Shown one piece after another: positions 16,638 to 24,224 of a DNA stretch of 38,836 nucleotides (its first letter is position 1; every line of letters begins with the position of its first letter). The notes under the pieces were generated by a model that had not been told where the DNA came from, ran no database searches, and saw only the letters and a list, made by a program, of their open reading frames with translations. This DNA comes from an uncultured Eggerthellaceae bacterium. Its GTDB lineage: Bacteria; Actinomycetota; Coriobacteriia; Coriobacteriales; Eggerthellaceae. Made by a program: the position numbers and the translations under genes. The stretch spans positions 1 to 38,836 of the forward strand of contig CAIFEG010000020.1 of the NCBI GenBank assembly GCA_903789415.1, read 5' to 3'.

Positions 16638-16988
16638 ATGAAAATTGCCGTGGCGTGTCAGGGACTGGATGTCGCCGAGCATTTACCATCAGCAACAAAT
16701 TTTACGTGTTATTTCACGGAGTCTTTCAAAATCGTTTCCGTACAAAACCTACCCATAATAAATTCTTCTGTAGATGAGTGGGCTGAAGCCCTTGCAAATA
16801 TTGGAATTGATATTCTCCTCGTAAATAAAGCAGATGATTTCACGCTACAACTGTTTACTTCACGCGGCATTGAAGTATTTTCAAGCTTTACCGGCACGGC
16901 AAAAGAAGCAGTGCAAAGCTTTCTTTCTCAGCGATCTCATGAACTTGATTTAGAATTCAAAAATCACCAACAAGGGGTCAATAAATAG
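16638..16988 (+). CDS. NifX/NifB-C-terminal-like small protein (dinitrogenase Fe-Mo cofactor binding fold)
   Basis: 116 residues from ATG 16638, chosen because GGGAGGG precedes it. The frame is open further upstream but starts like MKIAVACQG are typical of the family. The chain MKIAVACQGLDVAEHL...YFTESFKIVSVQNLP...IDILLVNKADDFTLQLFTSRGIEVFSSFTGTAKEAVQSFL follows the ribonuclease-H-like fold of NifX/NafY/NifB C-terminal proteins (PF02579 style). Nitrogenase genes are absent, so it is one of the many orphan family members of unknown role, perhaps metal-cluster related. The 246-bp upstream gap (16392-16637) shows no gene. It is convergent with the next gene, 55 bp away, with no clear terminator between them. 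Confidence 0.72.
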   Translation: MKIAVACQGLDVAEHLPSATNFTCYFTESFKIVSVQNLPIINSSVDEWAEALANIGIDILLVNKADDFTLQLFTSRGIEVFSSFTGTAKEAVQSFLSQRSHELDLEFKNHQQGVNK

Positions 16989-17043
16989 AAGTCGGTCATA
17001 TCGGACCACTGTTTCTAAAAAAGATTACCGCTGCCTACCTAGT

Positions 17044-19062
17044 TCAATTCAAACTCTTGATGCCATTGTCAGAATCTTGTGTCTTTATCTTGCCTTGCAA
17101 GTAAAGCAATACCAGCATAATCGGCAGCGACATGATAAGAGGCAGGGCATAGCGTATCGAGCCAACTGGAGAGGCAAATAGAACAAGTTCTTTCATAAAC
17201 AAAGGAGAAAGCGTAATAAATGTCTCTTTAGTGAGAGTTTTCTTATACAGTGCATACGCAAAGATAAAAAGAATAAGCCAGCTATACATCCCAATAGAAT
17301 AGAAGACATTAATAGGGGGAATAAACCGTATGTTTAAGCAGAAGTAGTAGAAAATCAAATGTGAAGTTGCAACTTGGTCCCAGGTATGAGCGCTTGGATG
17401 CCATCCCGGCTGAGACCACTCCTCATGTATTGGGGGATACGACACACCCGCTTCTTCAAAAAACGTCCCCACAGTAAATGGATACCAACACAGAGTCGTA
17501 TTCACTACAGCACTCAATGATTGAAGTGGATATCTCATAAAGATATTTGCAGACGCATGAACAATGTCACCTGTCGAAGGATAGCCAGGTTTATCAACTG
17601 TCAACGCGTTTTTCATCGGGTCAGATACTCTTGGCATATATAACTGCCCAACTTCTGCATATGAACGAGAAAATGCATTTTCGATAGTTGATACTGTTTC
17701 ATCATCAAGTGCATAATCATGTGATGCTGCATTGCCAATTATTTGGACGGGAATTGAAAGTGCCTCATTACTTCCCTCTCTAACCACTCCAAGAGAGTCA
17801 ATCGCGGGGCCATACCACAACGCGGTAATAGCAAAAACTGAAATCATAACGGCAAGGATCTTCTTGCTTTTATAGAGCAAGGTGTAACAAAGAAGAGCAA
17901 AAACAACAATGAAAATTCCATCGTTTCTTGTAAGAGAAACCCCTAGTGCAACAAGGGCGAGCGCAACAGGATGATAGATAAAACTCTTCTGGATCTTTGC
18001 ATTATCTTGTTGTTTTACCACAAGTAGGAGACATTGCAGAACAAACAAAACTATCAAGTATGCCTGCAATGTGTCTTTCCCTATCAGAAGGGTATACACA
18101 GGGAATAAGGGGAACAGCGCAAAGAAGATCAAGGCGAAATATACAAGCCCTCTGCGTTTGCATAATCTCCGCATCCATACCATAACCTGTGCGAGCACAA
18201 AGAGCGCCAATACAAGCTGAACGAGGAACATGAGAAATGTTCCCATATTTCCTGACGGGTCAAATTGCAGACCTACTTCGAACAAAGATCCGTACAGTAT
18301 TGCAACCGCATAAGGGAAATGCGTTGTTGGATACAAACCATTAAAGTGAAAATATTGAGCGAGTTGCCTGCTTGTATCGTTCATATAGCTTCCTGGTATA
18401 TATGTAACGATATACGGCATCCAGGCAATCAAAATAATGAGCAGAACAACCGCGATGTATTTCCTATCTGGCAAGCTAAAAAATTTATTCGTCCACGTAT
18501 GCGAGCTCTGTTTAGAGATAGTGCTCAATGAAGGAAGAAATTTATCACAGCATGCAAATGCAACAATAATGCATGAAAACGCAATTGCATAATATCCAAT
18601 AAAGAGAATAACGCGCAGGAAATAGATGACCGTAAGATTTCTAATAACTGCATAATTGTTCCATTCCGGATGTGGACCATCAGATCCATAACTAAAAGGA
18701 TATGAGATATGGATCTCAGAGATATCAGTACTGTAGGACTGACTTAAGGGGATTCCTAACCATAGACATGCCGCGAAAAACAATGCGAGAACCAAAACGA
18801 TAAGATATGTGCGTCTTGACTGGCGAATGCTTATTCCGATTTTCAAAAGATGAGAAGACCCCGTAAGCAATAAATAAGAACCATAAAGAAGAAGCCCGAA
18901 AAAAAGACTGCTCGTAACACTCAAAAATGAATTCACATTGAGATTCACAATCGTATTTCCCGGATACGAGACAGAACATCCGATGCATGTACAGATAAAC
19001 GCGCACCAGAAAATAACGGTAAGAAATACCGATTTGTGCAACGATAAACTTTGCGAACCCAT
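17044..19062 (-). CDS. Polytopic membrane protein, DUF6020-like, tandem paralogue 1
   Basis: 672 residues from ATG 19062. The longer frame to 19245 would overlap the upstream paralogue and lacks homology to it, and this ATG matches the paralogue's start (both share HKSVFLxVxFW). About 14 helices are visible, with extracellular loops carrying TDISEIHISYPFSYGSDG and PTTHFPYAVAILYGSLFEVG. The topology and length fit GT-C-type membrane glycosyltransferases; from memory the family is listed as DUF6020 in actinobacteria. The acidic DDTSRQ/NDTSRQ segment in the loop after helix 7 could be the GT-C-style acidic site. Together with the neighbouring copy it probably decorates a surface polymer, but no substrate is known. 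AAGG lies upstream of the start. Confidence 0.68.
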   Translation of the reverse strand: MGSQSLSLHKSVFLTVIFWCAFICTCIGCSVSYPGNTIVNLNVNSFLSVTSSLFFGLLLYGSYLLLTGSSHLLKIGISIRQSRRTYLIVLVLALFFAACLWLGIPLSQSYSTDISEIHISYPFSYGSDGPHPEWNNYAVIRNLTVIYFLRVILFIGYYAIAFSCIIVAFACCDKFLPSLSTISKQSSHTWTNKFFSLPDRKYIAVVLLIILIAWMPYIVTYIPGSYMNDTSRQLAQYFHFNGLYPTTHFPYAVAILYGSLFEVGLQFDPSGNMGTFLMFLVQLVLALFVLAQVMVWMRRLCKRRGLVYFALIFFALFPLFPVYTLLIGKDTLQAYLIVLFVLQCLLLVVKQQDNAKIQKSFIYHPVALALVALGVSLTRNDGIFIVVFALLCYTLLYKSKKILAVMISVFAITALWYGPAIDSLGVVREGSNEALSIPVQIIGNAASHDYALDDETVSTIENAFSRSYAEVGQLYMPRVSDPMKNALTVDKPGYPSTGDIVHASANIFMRYPLQSLSAVVNTTLCWYPFTVGTFFEEAGVSYPPIHEEWSQPGWHPSAHTWDQVATSHLIFYYFCLNIRFIPPINVFYSIGMYSWLILFIFAYALYKKTLTKETFITLSPLFMKELVLFASPVGSIRYALPLIMSLPIMLVLLYLQGKIKTQDSDNGIKSLN
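18214..18380. repeat. 167-bp stretch identical to 20285-20451
   Basis: Aligning the two paralogues shows base-for-base identity over 167 bp, at an offset of 2071 bp. Flanking coding sequence differs at many synonymous sites. This is the copy in paralogue 1. Confidence 0.9.
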
Positions 19063-19132
19063 AGCCAATAACCTTAATAAATAAAAAGACCAAAAGTCTC
19101 TTTTTCTATGTATTGAACAAAGTTGAATGTTA

Positions 19133-21136
19133 CTACCTAGAACCCGTCGAACCTGCTCTACTTTGCAGATAGAACAATAAAAGTATGATCGGTAGCGACA
19201 TGATAAGAGGCAGAGCATAACGGAGCGAACCAACTGGAGCCGCAAACAGCACGAGCTCTTTCACGAAAAGCGGAGAAAGGGCCAAACATGTCTCTTTAAC
19301 GAGAAATTTTCTATAAAGCGCATATGCAAAGATAAAAAGCATGAGCCAGCTATACATGCCAATTGAATAAAAGATATTTATTGGTGGAATATTGCGTATG
19401 TTCTGGCAGAATTGGAAAAAGCCTGCGGTGGCATCAGCTTTTTCTGTCCATGTGGACCAACTTGGGTGCCATCCAGGTTGTTCCCAATCATCGATTGAAG
19501 TGGTTGGAAATGTCACGCCCGTTTCGCTGTAATACGTTCCTATGGTAAACGGATACCAGCACAAAGTCGTGTTAAAAGCCGCGCTCAATGATTGAAGTGG
19601 ATATCTCGAAAACACACGTATAGATGCGTGAATAACATCCCCCGTCGAAGGATATCCAGGTTGATCAATCGTCAAAGCATCTTTCATTGGATCAGACAGT
19701 CTTGGCATATATGTCTGTCCAACTTCCGCATATGAACGAGAGAAGCTTCTCTCAATAACCGATGTTGTTTCATCGTCAAGTGAATAATCGTGTGATGCCG
19801 CATTACCAATTATTTGGACAGGAAGGGAAAGCGCCTCGTTACTTCCCTCTCGCACTACACCAAGCGCATAAATGGCTGGACCATACCACAATGCTGAGAT
19901 TGCAAAGACAGAAAGTGTCACAGCAAGAAATTTCTTACTTTTACATACTAAGGTATAGAGAATAAGAGCAAACGTGACGATAAAAATTCCGTCGTTTCTT
20001 GTAAGAGAGACCCCTAGGGCAACTAATGCTATCGCGATCGGGTGGTAGACAAAACTCTGCTGGATCTTCGCAGTATTTCTTTGTTTTAAGGCGCCTAAGA
20101 AAAGTTGCAGGGCAAAAAGCACTACAAAACACGCATGCAAGGTATCTTTCTCAATCGTAAGAGCATACACAGGGAATAATGGCAGAAGCGCAAAAAAGAG
20201 TACGGCGAAATATACAAGCCCCCTGCGTTTGCATAATCTTCGCATCCATATCATTATCTGAGCAATAACAAAAAACATTAAGATAAGCTGAACGAGGAAC
20301 ATGAGAAATGTTCCCATATTTCCTGACGGGTCAAATTGCAGACCTACTTCGAACAAAGATCCGTACAGTATTGCAACCGCATAAGGGAAATGCGTTGTTG
20401 GATACAAACCATTAAAGTGAAAATATTGAGCGAGTTGCCTGCTTGTATCGTCAGAATAACTTCCCGGGAAGTACGTGACAATGTAGGGCAACCATGCAAT
20501 AAGAATGATAAGCAGAACGGATGCTACAAATCTTCTATCAGATAAACTAAAGAATTTATTTGCCCATTCATGCGAACTTTTTCGAGATTCATCCTTAAGA
20601 CAAGGAAGAAATTTATCACAGCATGCAAATGCAACCATAATGCATGAAAATGCAATTGCGTAATACCCAATAAAAAGAACAATGCGCAGGAAATAGATGG
20701 CCGCAAGATTTCTAATAACTGCATAATTGTTCCATTCCGGATGTGGACCATCAGAACCGTAGCTAAAAGGATATGAAATATGAATCTCAGAGATATCGGT
20801 ACTGTAGGACTGACTTAAGGGAATTCCGAACCATAGACATGCCGCAAAAAACAATGCGAGAACCAAAACGATACCATACGTTCGCTTTGATAGGTGAATG
20901 CGAAAATTAATTGTCGCTAAGCGAGGAGATCCGACAAGAAGTGAGTATGAAAGATAGAGAATAATACCAAAGAAAAGGCTGCTTGCTACCGTTAAGAATG
21001 AGTTGACATCGAGATTTGCAACGGTGTTGCCTGGATACGTAACAGAGCATCCAGCGTAGGCACATACAAATGCAAACCAAAATAATACGGCAAGAAAAAC
21101 TGACTTATGCACATAAGAATTATTTTGATTTACCAT
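19133..21136 (-). CDS. Polytopic membrane protein, DUF6020-like, tandem paralogue 2
   Basis: 667 residues from ATG 21136, with GAGG eight bases upstream. Sequence and helix pattern match the downstream paralogue almost throughout: the shared blocks are the YTYPGNT-like N-terminal loop, YSTDISEIHISYPFSYG, DDTSRQLAQYFHFNGLYPTT, GYPSTGD and SLRYALPLIMSLPI. The N-terminal 60 residues, the region around residue 500-560 and the last 10 residues diverge most. The gap between the two genes is 70 bp, so they form one unit. It lies next to the infC operon terminator. As for copy 1, a GT-C-type glycosyltransferase role is inferred from topology and neighbours; it could also be a polymer-processing or transport protein. 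Confidence 0.68.
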   Translation of the reverse strand: MVNQNNSYVHKSVFLAVLFWFAFVCAYAGCSVTYPGNTVANLDVNSFLTVASSLFFGIILYLSYSLLVGSPRLATINFRIHLSKRTYGIVLVLALFFAACLWFGIPLSQSYSTDISEIHISYPFSYGSDGPHPEWNNYAVIRNLAAIYFLRIVLFIGYYAIAFSCIMVAFACCDKFLPCLKDESRKSSHEWANKFFSLSDRRFVASVLLIILIAWLPYIVTYFPGSYSDDTSRQLAQYFHFNGLYPTTHFPYAVAILYGSLFEVGLQFDPSGNMGTFLMFLVQLILMFFVIAQIMIWMRRLCKRRGLVYFAVLFFALLPLFPVYALTIEKDTLHACFVVLFALQLFLGALKQRNTAKIQQSFVYHPIAIALVALGVSLTRNDGIFIVTFALILYTLVCKSKKFLAVTLSVFAISALWYGPAIYALGVVREGSNEALSLPVQIIGNAASHDYSLDDETTSVIERSFSRSYAEVGQTYMPRLSDPMKDALTIDQPGYPSTGDVIHASIRVFSRYPLQSLSAAFNTTLCWYPFTIGTYYSETGVTFPTTSIDDWEQPGWHPSWSTWTEKADATAGFFQFCQNIRNIPPINIFYSIGMYSWLMLFIFAYALYRKFLVKETCLALSPLFVKELVLFAAPVGSLRYALPLIMSLPIILLLFYLQSRAGSTGSR
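20285..20451. repeat. 167-bp stretch identical to 18214-18380
   Basis: Second copy of the identical segment, inside paralogue 2. It encodes the loop DDTSRQLAQYFHF through SGNMGTFLMFLVQL. Confidence 0.9.
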
Positions 21137-21225
21137 CTTAGAACCTCGAAATGAAGAAGTTACATTTGGGAGAATAAAAAACGTTTCTGTAGTTATTTCG
21201 CAGGTATCTCAGTGGCAATTCTAAT

Positions 21226-21266
21226 AAAAAAGATCACATGTATATAAGTCATGTGATCTTTTTTAT
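21226..21266. terminator. Bidirectional terminator downstream of rplT
   Basis: AAAAAAGATCACATG (21226-21240) pairs perfectly with CATGTGATCTTTTTT (21250-21264) around a 9-base loop. It lies 28 bp beyond the rplT stop on the minus strand and has T-runs on both strands. Confidence 0.9.
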
Positions 21267-21291
21267 ATAAATTATAAAAATGTAAACAGAA

Positions 21292-21648
21292 TTATTTAAC
21301 GGCCTTTTTAGCAATTTCTACTAAAGCACTGAATGCCTTTGGATCATTGATGGCCATATCGGAAAGAACCTTACGATCCAGCTCAATTCCAGACTTGTGA
21401 AGACCATTCATAAACATAGAATAGCTCATACCATTTTGACGAGCGCCTGCATTGATACGGACAATCCAAAGACGACGAATATCGCGCTTCTTATTGCGAC
21501 GATCGCGATACTGGTACTGCATCGAATGTTGAGTTTGCTCTTTTGCAGCACGATAACTACGAGATTTGTTTCCGTAATATCCCTTCGCACGATTTAAGAC
21601 CGTACGACGCTTTTTATGTGCGTTTACTGCGCGTTTAACGCGTGCCAT
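21292..21648 (-). CDS. rplT: 50S ribosomal protein L20
   Basis: 118 residues, the standard L20 length, beginning [26 protein letters not shown] and ending in the conserved [16 protein letters not shown] region. It binds 23S rRNA early in large-subunit assembly. In many bacteria it also represses its own operon by binding the leader RNA. It is the last gene of infC-rpmI-rplT, 17 bp after rpmI and followed by a strong terminator. A structured leader with a terminator hairpin precedes infC, in line with L20-type autogenous control. Confidence 0.98.
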   Translation of the reverse strand: MARVKRAVNAHKKRRTVLNRAKGYYGNKSRSYRAAKEQTQHSMQYQYRDRRNKKRDIRRLWIVRINAGARQNGMSYSMFMNGLHKSGIELDRKVLSDMAINDPKAFSALVEIAKKAVK

Positions 21649-21665
21649 GTAAAATCACTCCTACC

Positions 21666-21863
21666 CTATCGACGGCCCAAATTGCGAGCCAATACTTTCT
21701 GATCGCTTTTGGCAACTTCTGTTTCATGACGGAAATTACGCTTACGCTTCTGAGATTTTTTCGTCAGAATATGACTCTTAAACGCTTTTGAGCGCATGAT
21801 TTTGCCCGAACCTGTAACGCGAAAACGTTTTGCAGTACCGCGATGTGTTTTCATCTTCGGCAT
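21666..21863 (-). CDS. rpmI: 50S ribosomal protein L35
   Basis: 65 residues, full length, [24 protein letters not shown] followed by the basic [15 protein letters not shown] segment and a C-terminal VLARNLGRR. It is a small rRNA-binding protein of the large subunit. It lies 3 bp after infC and 17 bp before rplT in the conserved infC-rpmI-rplT order. Its binding site (GGAG) lies within the end of infC. Confidence 0.98.
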   Translation of the reverse strand: MPKMKTHRGTAKRFRVTGSGKIMRSKAFKSHILTKKSQKRKRNFRHETEVAKSDQKVLARNLGRR

Positions 21864-21866
21864 GAG

Positions 21867-22460
21867 CTACTCCTTTGTTTCTGAGGTAGTTGACTCTTTA
21901 CTACCCTTATCTTTCTTTGAATCTTGTTTTTCTTTCTTATCGAAAGCATGTGGAATTGGAGCGATCAGCATATGCATGTTGCGCCCCTCCATTTTTGGTT
22001 TGCTATCAACAACGGCAACATCTTTTAGGTCATCGGCTAAACGTTCGAGAATAGTCAAACCTTGCTCAGGATGAGACATCTCACGACCACGGAACATGAT
22101 GGTGATCTTCACCTTTGAACCCGCTTTCAAGAAGCGTAAAACATGCTTCTTCTTTGTCGTGTAATCTCCAACATCAATCTTCGGACGAAACTTCATTTCC
22201 TTTGTTTCGGCACGATTTTGATTCTTACGCGCTTTGCGTGCTTTGCGAGCTTGGTCATACTTATATTTGCCATAGTCCATGATGCGACAAACGGGAGGAT
22301 TTGCATTCGGAGCAATTTCTACAAGGTCGAGACCTTGATCGCTCGCAGCACGACGAGCTTCTCCAATTGACGTAATTCCCATTTGCTCTCCGTCATAACC
22401 AATTAGACGAACTTCGCGAGCATAAATATCACCATTGAGCCTTGGCTCTTGAGCAGCTAT
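21867..22460 (-). CDS. infC: Translation initiation factor IF-3, apparently with an AUA start codon
   Basis: 197 residues counted from ATA 22460. The N-domain PRLNGDIYAREVRLIGYDGEQMGI and the C-domain VKITIMFRGREMSHPEQG are canonical. A Lys/Ser/Glu-rich tail of about 25 residues is extra. The start is unusual. The only in-frame GTG (22469) lies inside the ribosome binding site AGGAGGTG, no ATG or TTG occurs before residue 30 of the protein, and ATA sits eight bases after AGGAGG. Known infC genes often start with AUU or another non-AUG codon, so that IF3, which rejects such codons, limits its own synthesis. AUA here would serve the same purpose. IF3 prevents premature subunit joining and checks the start codon. 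Confidence 0.93.
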   Translation of the reverse strand: MAAQEPRLNGDIYAREVRLIGYDGEQMGITSIGEARRAASDQGLDLVEIAPNANPPVCRIMDYGKYKYDQARKARKARKNQNRAETKEMKFRPKIDVGDYTTKKKHVLRFLKAGSKVKITIMFRGREMSHPEQGLTILERLADDLKDVAVVDSKPKMEGRNMHMLIAPIPHAFDKKEKQDSKKDKGSKESTTSETKE

Positions 22461-22519
22461 TGCGCCCACCTCCTACAGATCTCAAACTGTCTTCTGTGAG
22501 ACCTAAACAAAAAAAACAA

Positions 22520-22547
22520 AACCCGCAGCGCACAAGCGCCACGGGTT
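22520..22547 (-). terminator. Attenuator-like terminator in the infC leader
   Basis: On the minus-strand transcript AACCCG...GCGC pairs with GCGC...CGGGTT (22547-22542 with 22525-22520, plus inner GGCGC/GCGCT pairs). It is followed at once by TTTTGTTTTTTTTG (22519-22506). It lies 46-87 nt upstream of the infC start, the place where ribosomal-protein leader attenuators are found. Confidence 0.82.
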
Positions 22548-22559
22548 CAATCGTAAGCT

Positions 22560-22641
22560 GAAAGATGAAACGATATCTTTCATTACAACAACCCATCAGC
22601 AACTTAAAAGCGCCGAACCAGGTGGGAGATTTACTCCACTT
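22560..22641 (-). ncRNA. Upstream helices of the infC-rpmI-rplT leader
   Basis: Before the attenuator, the leader RNA forms a 7-bp hairpin GAAAGAT/ATCTTTC (22581-22575 with 22566-22560). Further upstream is a GTGGAG/CTCCCAC-type helix (about 22638-22621). The arrangement of stacked hairpins before a terminator resembles an L20-type autogenous leader, but I cannot match it to a known consensus by eye. Confidence 0.5.
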
Positions 22642-22661
22642 GAATAAGACAGCTGATATAT

Positions 22662-22670
22662 AGTAGCACA
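22662..22670 (-). promoter_or_regulatory. Extended -10 promoter of the infC operon
   Basis: On the minus strand TGCTACTAT provides an extended -10 (TGnTACTAT). No good -35 is present at the usual spacing. Transcription from about 22654 would give a leader of about 190 nt containing the hairpins described. Confidence 0.45.
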
Positions 22671-22708
22671 AACCACAATTAAGAAAAGTTCCAACGAAAG
22701 AAAACTAC

Positions 22709-23572
22709 TTATTGTGCATCGATAAACACATATATCACGTGCGTCGCATCCGCAAGATTACCTGTTGAATTTGCGCGCGTGTAATCATAGATCAAACGAG
22801 CCGACCAATTATAGACAGCACCATTGCTTCCTACACCTTGTCCTTGGAAATTCGCATGCTCTTGAACCAATGTATGCCCATCGGGACCATAGGTAGAGTA
22901 ATCTTGTTTTGCAGGAAGCTCAATATTGCCCGTTGAGACAGTTAAACCTGTTCTGCTGAGTGTTTGTTCAATGATATGTTCATTGGTAATTGCATCTGCA
23001 AAACTTAAACGCCCATAGCCTAACAGAGACGTGGGGGCAGAATATCCTGCTTCAATTACATTACCTTGCGCATTTAATCCCAAATAGACTGTTGGCGTAC
23101 CTTGTTTTGAATCGCCGGGTTCCTGAGTCAGAGAAACGTTTACGCTACTGACAATAGAATTACCAGTTTGATTGACAGCTGTTGTAGAAGTTACCGTTGC
23201 TCCATGCCCAATGGTACGCAGCGCGTCTGTCTGTTGCATGCCCATAACATTGATCAAATTAGGAATGCTTGTTTGTACCGTGTTTTGGGACTCTTCTTCC
23301 TCTTCTTCATCGTTGGAGGCATCTGATGAGTCTTGCTGTTGCTGCTCCTGAGGCTGACCATCACTTGTTTGCTGAAGAGAGACATTCGATCCCGCACGGT
23401 TAAGCATGCTAAGAACGATTATTAAACACACAACAAGGAAAACGAGAAGCACGGTAATGAATGCAAAAGCTCGATGCATTGATTGAGCACGTGTAGGTGA
23501 TTTTGCGATGTGTGCCTTCTTTTTGTTCGAATGATCGCGAGACGTTTCTTGTTGTTTTTCACGATCAGGCAT
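22709..23572 (-). CDS. Single-pass membrane protein with large extracellular domain, PASTA-like segment
   Basis: 287 residues from ATG 23572; the frame extends to TTG 23602 with GGAGG nearby, so the exact start is uncertain. A basic Lys/Arg-rich cytoplasmic N-terminus of about 40 residues precedes one helix (FAFITVLLVFLVVCLIIVLSML). An acidic, Gln/Ser/Glu-rich linker with EEEEEE-type runs follows. The extracellular part starts with VQTSIPNLINVMGMQQTDALRTI, which resembles the opening of a PASTA repeat (xPNLxGMxxxxA). It continues with a domain I do not recognise, ending DATHVIYVFIDAQ. I assign no function. A cell-wall-binding or envelope role is possible. It follows, on the same strand, the gene for another small membrane protein 84 bp away. 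Confidence 0.7.
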   Translation of the reverse strand: MPDREKQQETSRDHSNKKKAHIAKSPTRAQSMHRAFAFITVLLVFLVVCLIIVLSMLNRAGSNVSLQQTSDGQPQEQQQQDSSDASNDEEEEEESQNTVQTSIPNLINVMGMQQTDALRTIGHGATVTSTTAVNQTGNSIVSSVNVSLTQEPGDSKQGTPTVYLGLNAQGNVIEAGYSAPTSLLGYGRLSFADAITNEHIIEQTLSRTGLTVSTGNIELPAKQDYSTYGPDGHTLVQEHANFQGQGVGSNGAVYNWSARLIYDYTRANSTGNLADATHVIYVFIDAQ

Positions 23573-23656
23573 ATCTTTTTTCACCAACCTCCATACGTGC
23601 AACGTTTTGTCATTACGAAAAAAGCGGCATCAGAAACATAAAAGATGCTTTTCAAA

Positions 23657-24181
23657 TTACGAAGAAAGTAATCCACCTGTTCCTTGAGAATAATACATAA
23701 CAATGCCGATAACGATAATGATTCCAATCACAATGATTGCAATGCGCATCCGTGGAAAAGGAACTGGTTTATGCAAATCCTCTTCGGTGGTAACCATTCG
23801 ATTCTTCTCACGTTCAGCACGACGTTTTTCCATAGCCCGTTCAAATGCAGCATCTTCTTTTTCTTCTTCGGTTAATTGTGATAGGTGCTCTTGGTTGTCC
23901 GTAGCAGGCTGTTCTTGGACTGAAGAGCTTTCAGATACACGAGAAGCATCTGGACGATGCGACTTGGACTTCTTTGGGCGAGATGGGGATACTGTCGTGT
24001 TTTCTTGACTATGTTGAACTTCATTCGCGGAGGAAGAAATAGATTCGGCCTGATTTGATTGGTGCCGAGCATTGCTACTACTACGCTGAGAGGAATGAGC
24101 TCCAGCGTGGATGACAATGTCATCGTCGTCATCATCATCATCGATAGATATATATGAATACTTTTTCTTGGTATCCGACAT
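23657..24181 (-). CDS. Tail-anchored acidic/Ser-rich membrane protein
   Basis: 174 residues. The N-terminus holds a run of eight aspartates at about residues 14-21, encoded by alternating GAT/GAC codons. About 110 residues of Ser/Gln/Glu-rich, probably disordered sequence follow. A charged helix EEEKEDAAFERAMEKRRAEREKN precedes one hydrophobic helix at about 148-166 (RIAIIVIGIIIVIGIVMYY) with a short outside tail. This is the layout of a C-terminally anchored cytoplasmic protein. It is not a family I recognise. The neighbours on both sides are envelope proteins on the same strand. The start ATG 24181 has AGGAAAG upstream. Confidence 0.72.
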   Translation of the reverse strand: MSDTKKKYSYISIDDDDDDDDIVIHAGAHSSQRSSSNARHQSNQAESISSSANEVQHSQENTTVSPSRPKKSKSHRPDASRVSESSSVQEQPATDNQEHLSQLTEEEKEDAAFERAMEKRRAEREKNRMVTTEEDLHKPVPFPRMRIAIIVIGIIIVIGIVMYYSQGTGGLLSS

Positions 24182-24224
24182 GATCTTTCCTCTCGCAGTT
24201 CATCATCGGCAGAGCATACATACG

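Noticed and set aside
19063-19245. 61-residue N-terminal extension of the first DUF6020-like paralogue
   Set aside because: It overlaps the 3' end of the other paralogue, is Cys/Arg-rich and has no counterpart in that paralogue.
22467-22469. GTG as infC start codon
   Set aside because: The codon is part of the AGGAGGTG ribosome binding site and leaves no spacing for initiation.
24119-24145. GAT/GAC-type triplet run as a phase-variation repeat
   Set aside because: The unit is a triplet, so length changes would not shift the frame; it only alters the number of aspartates.
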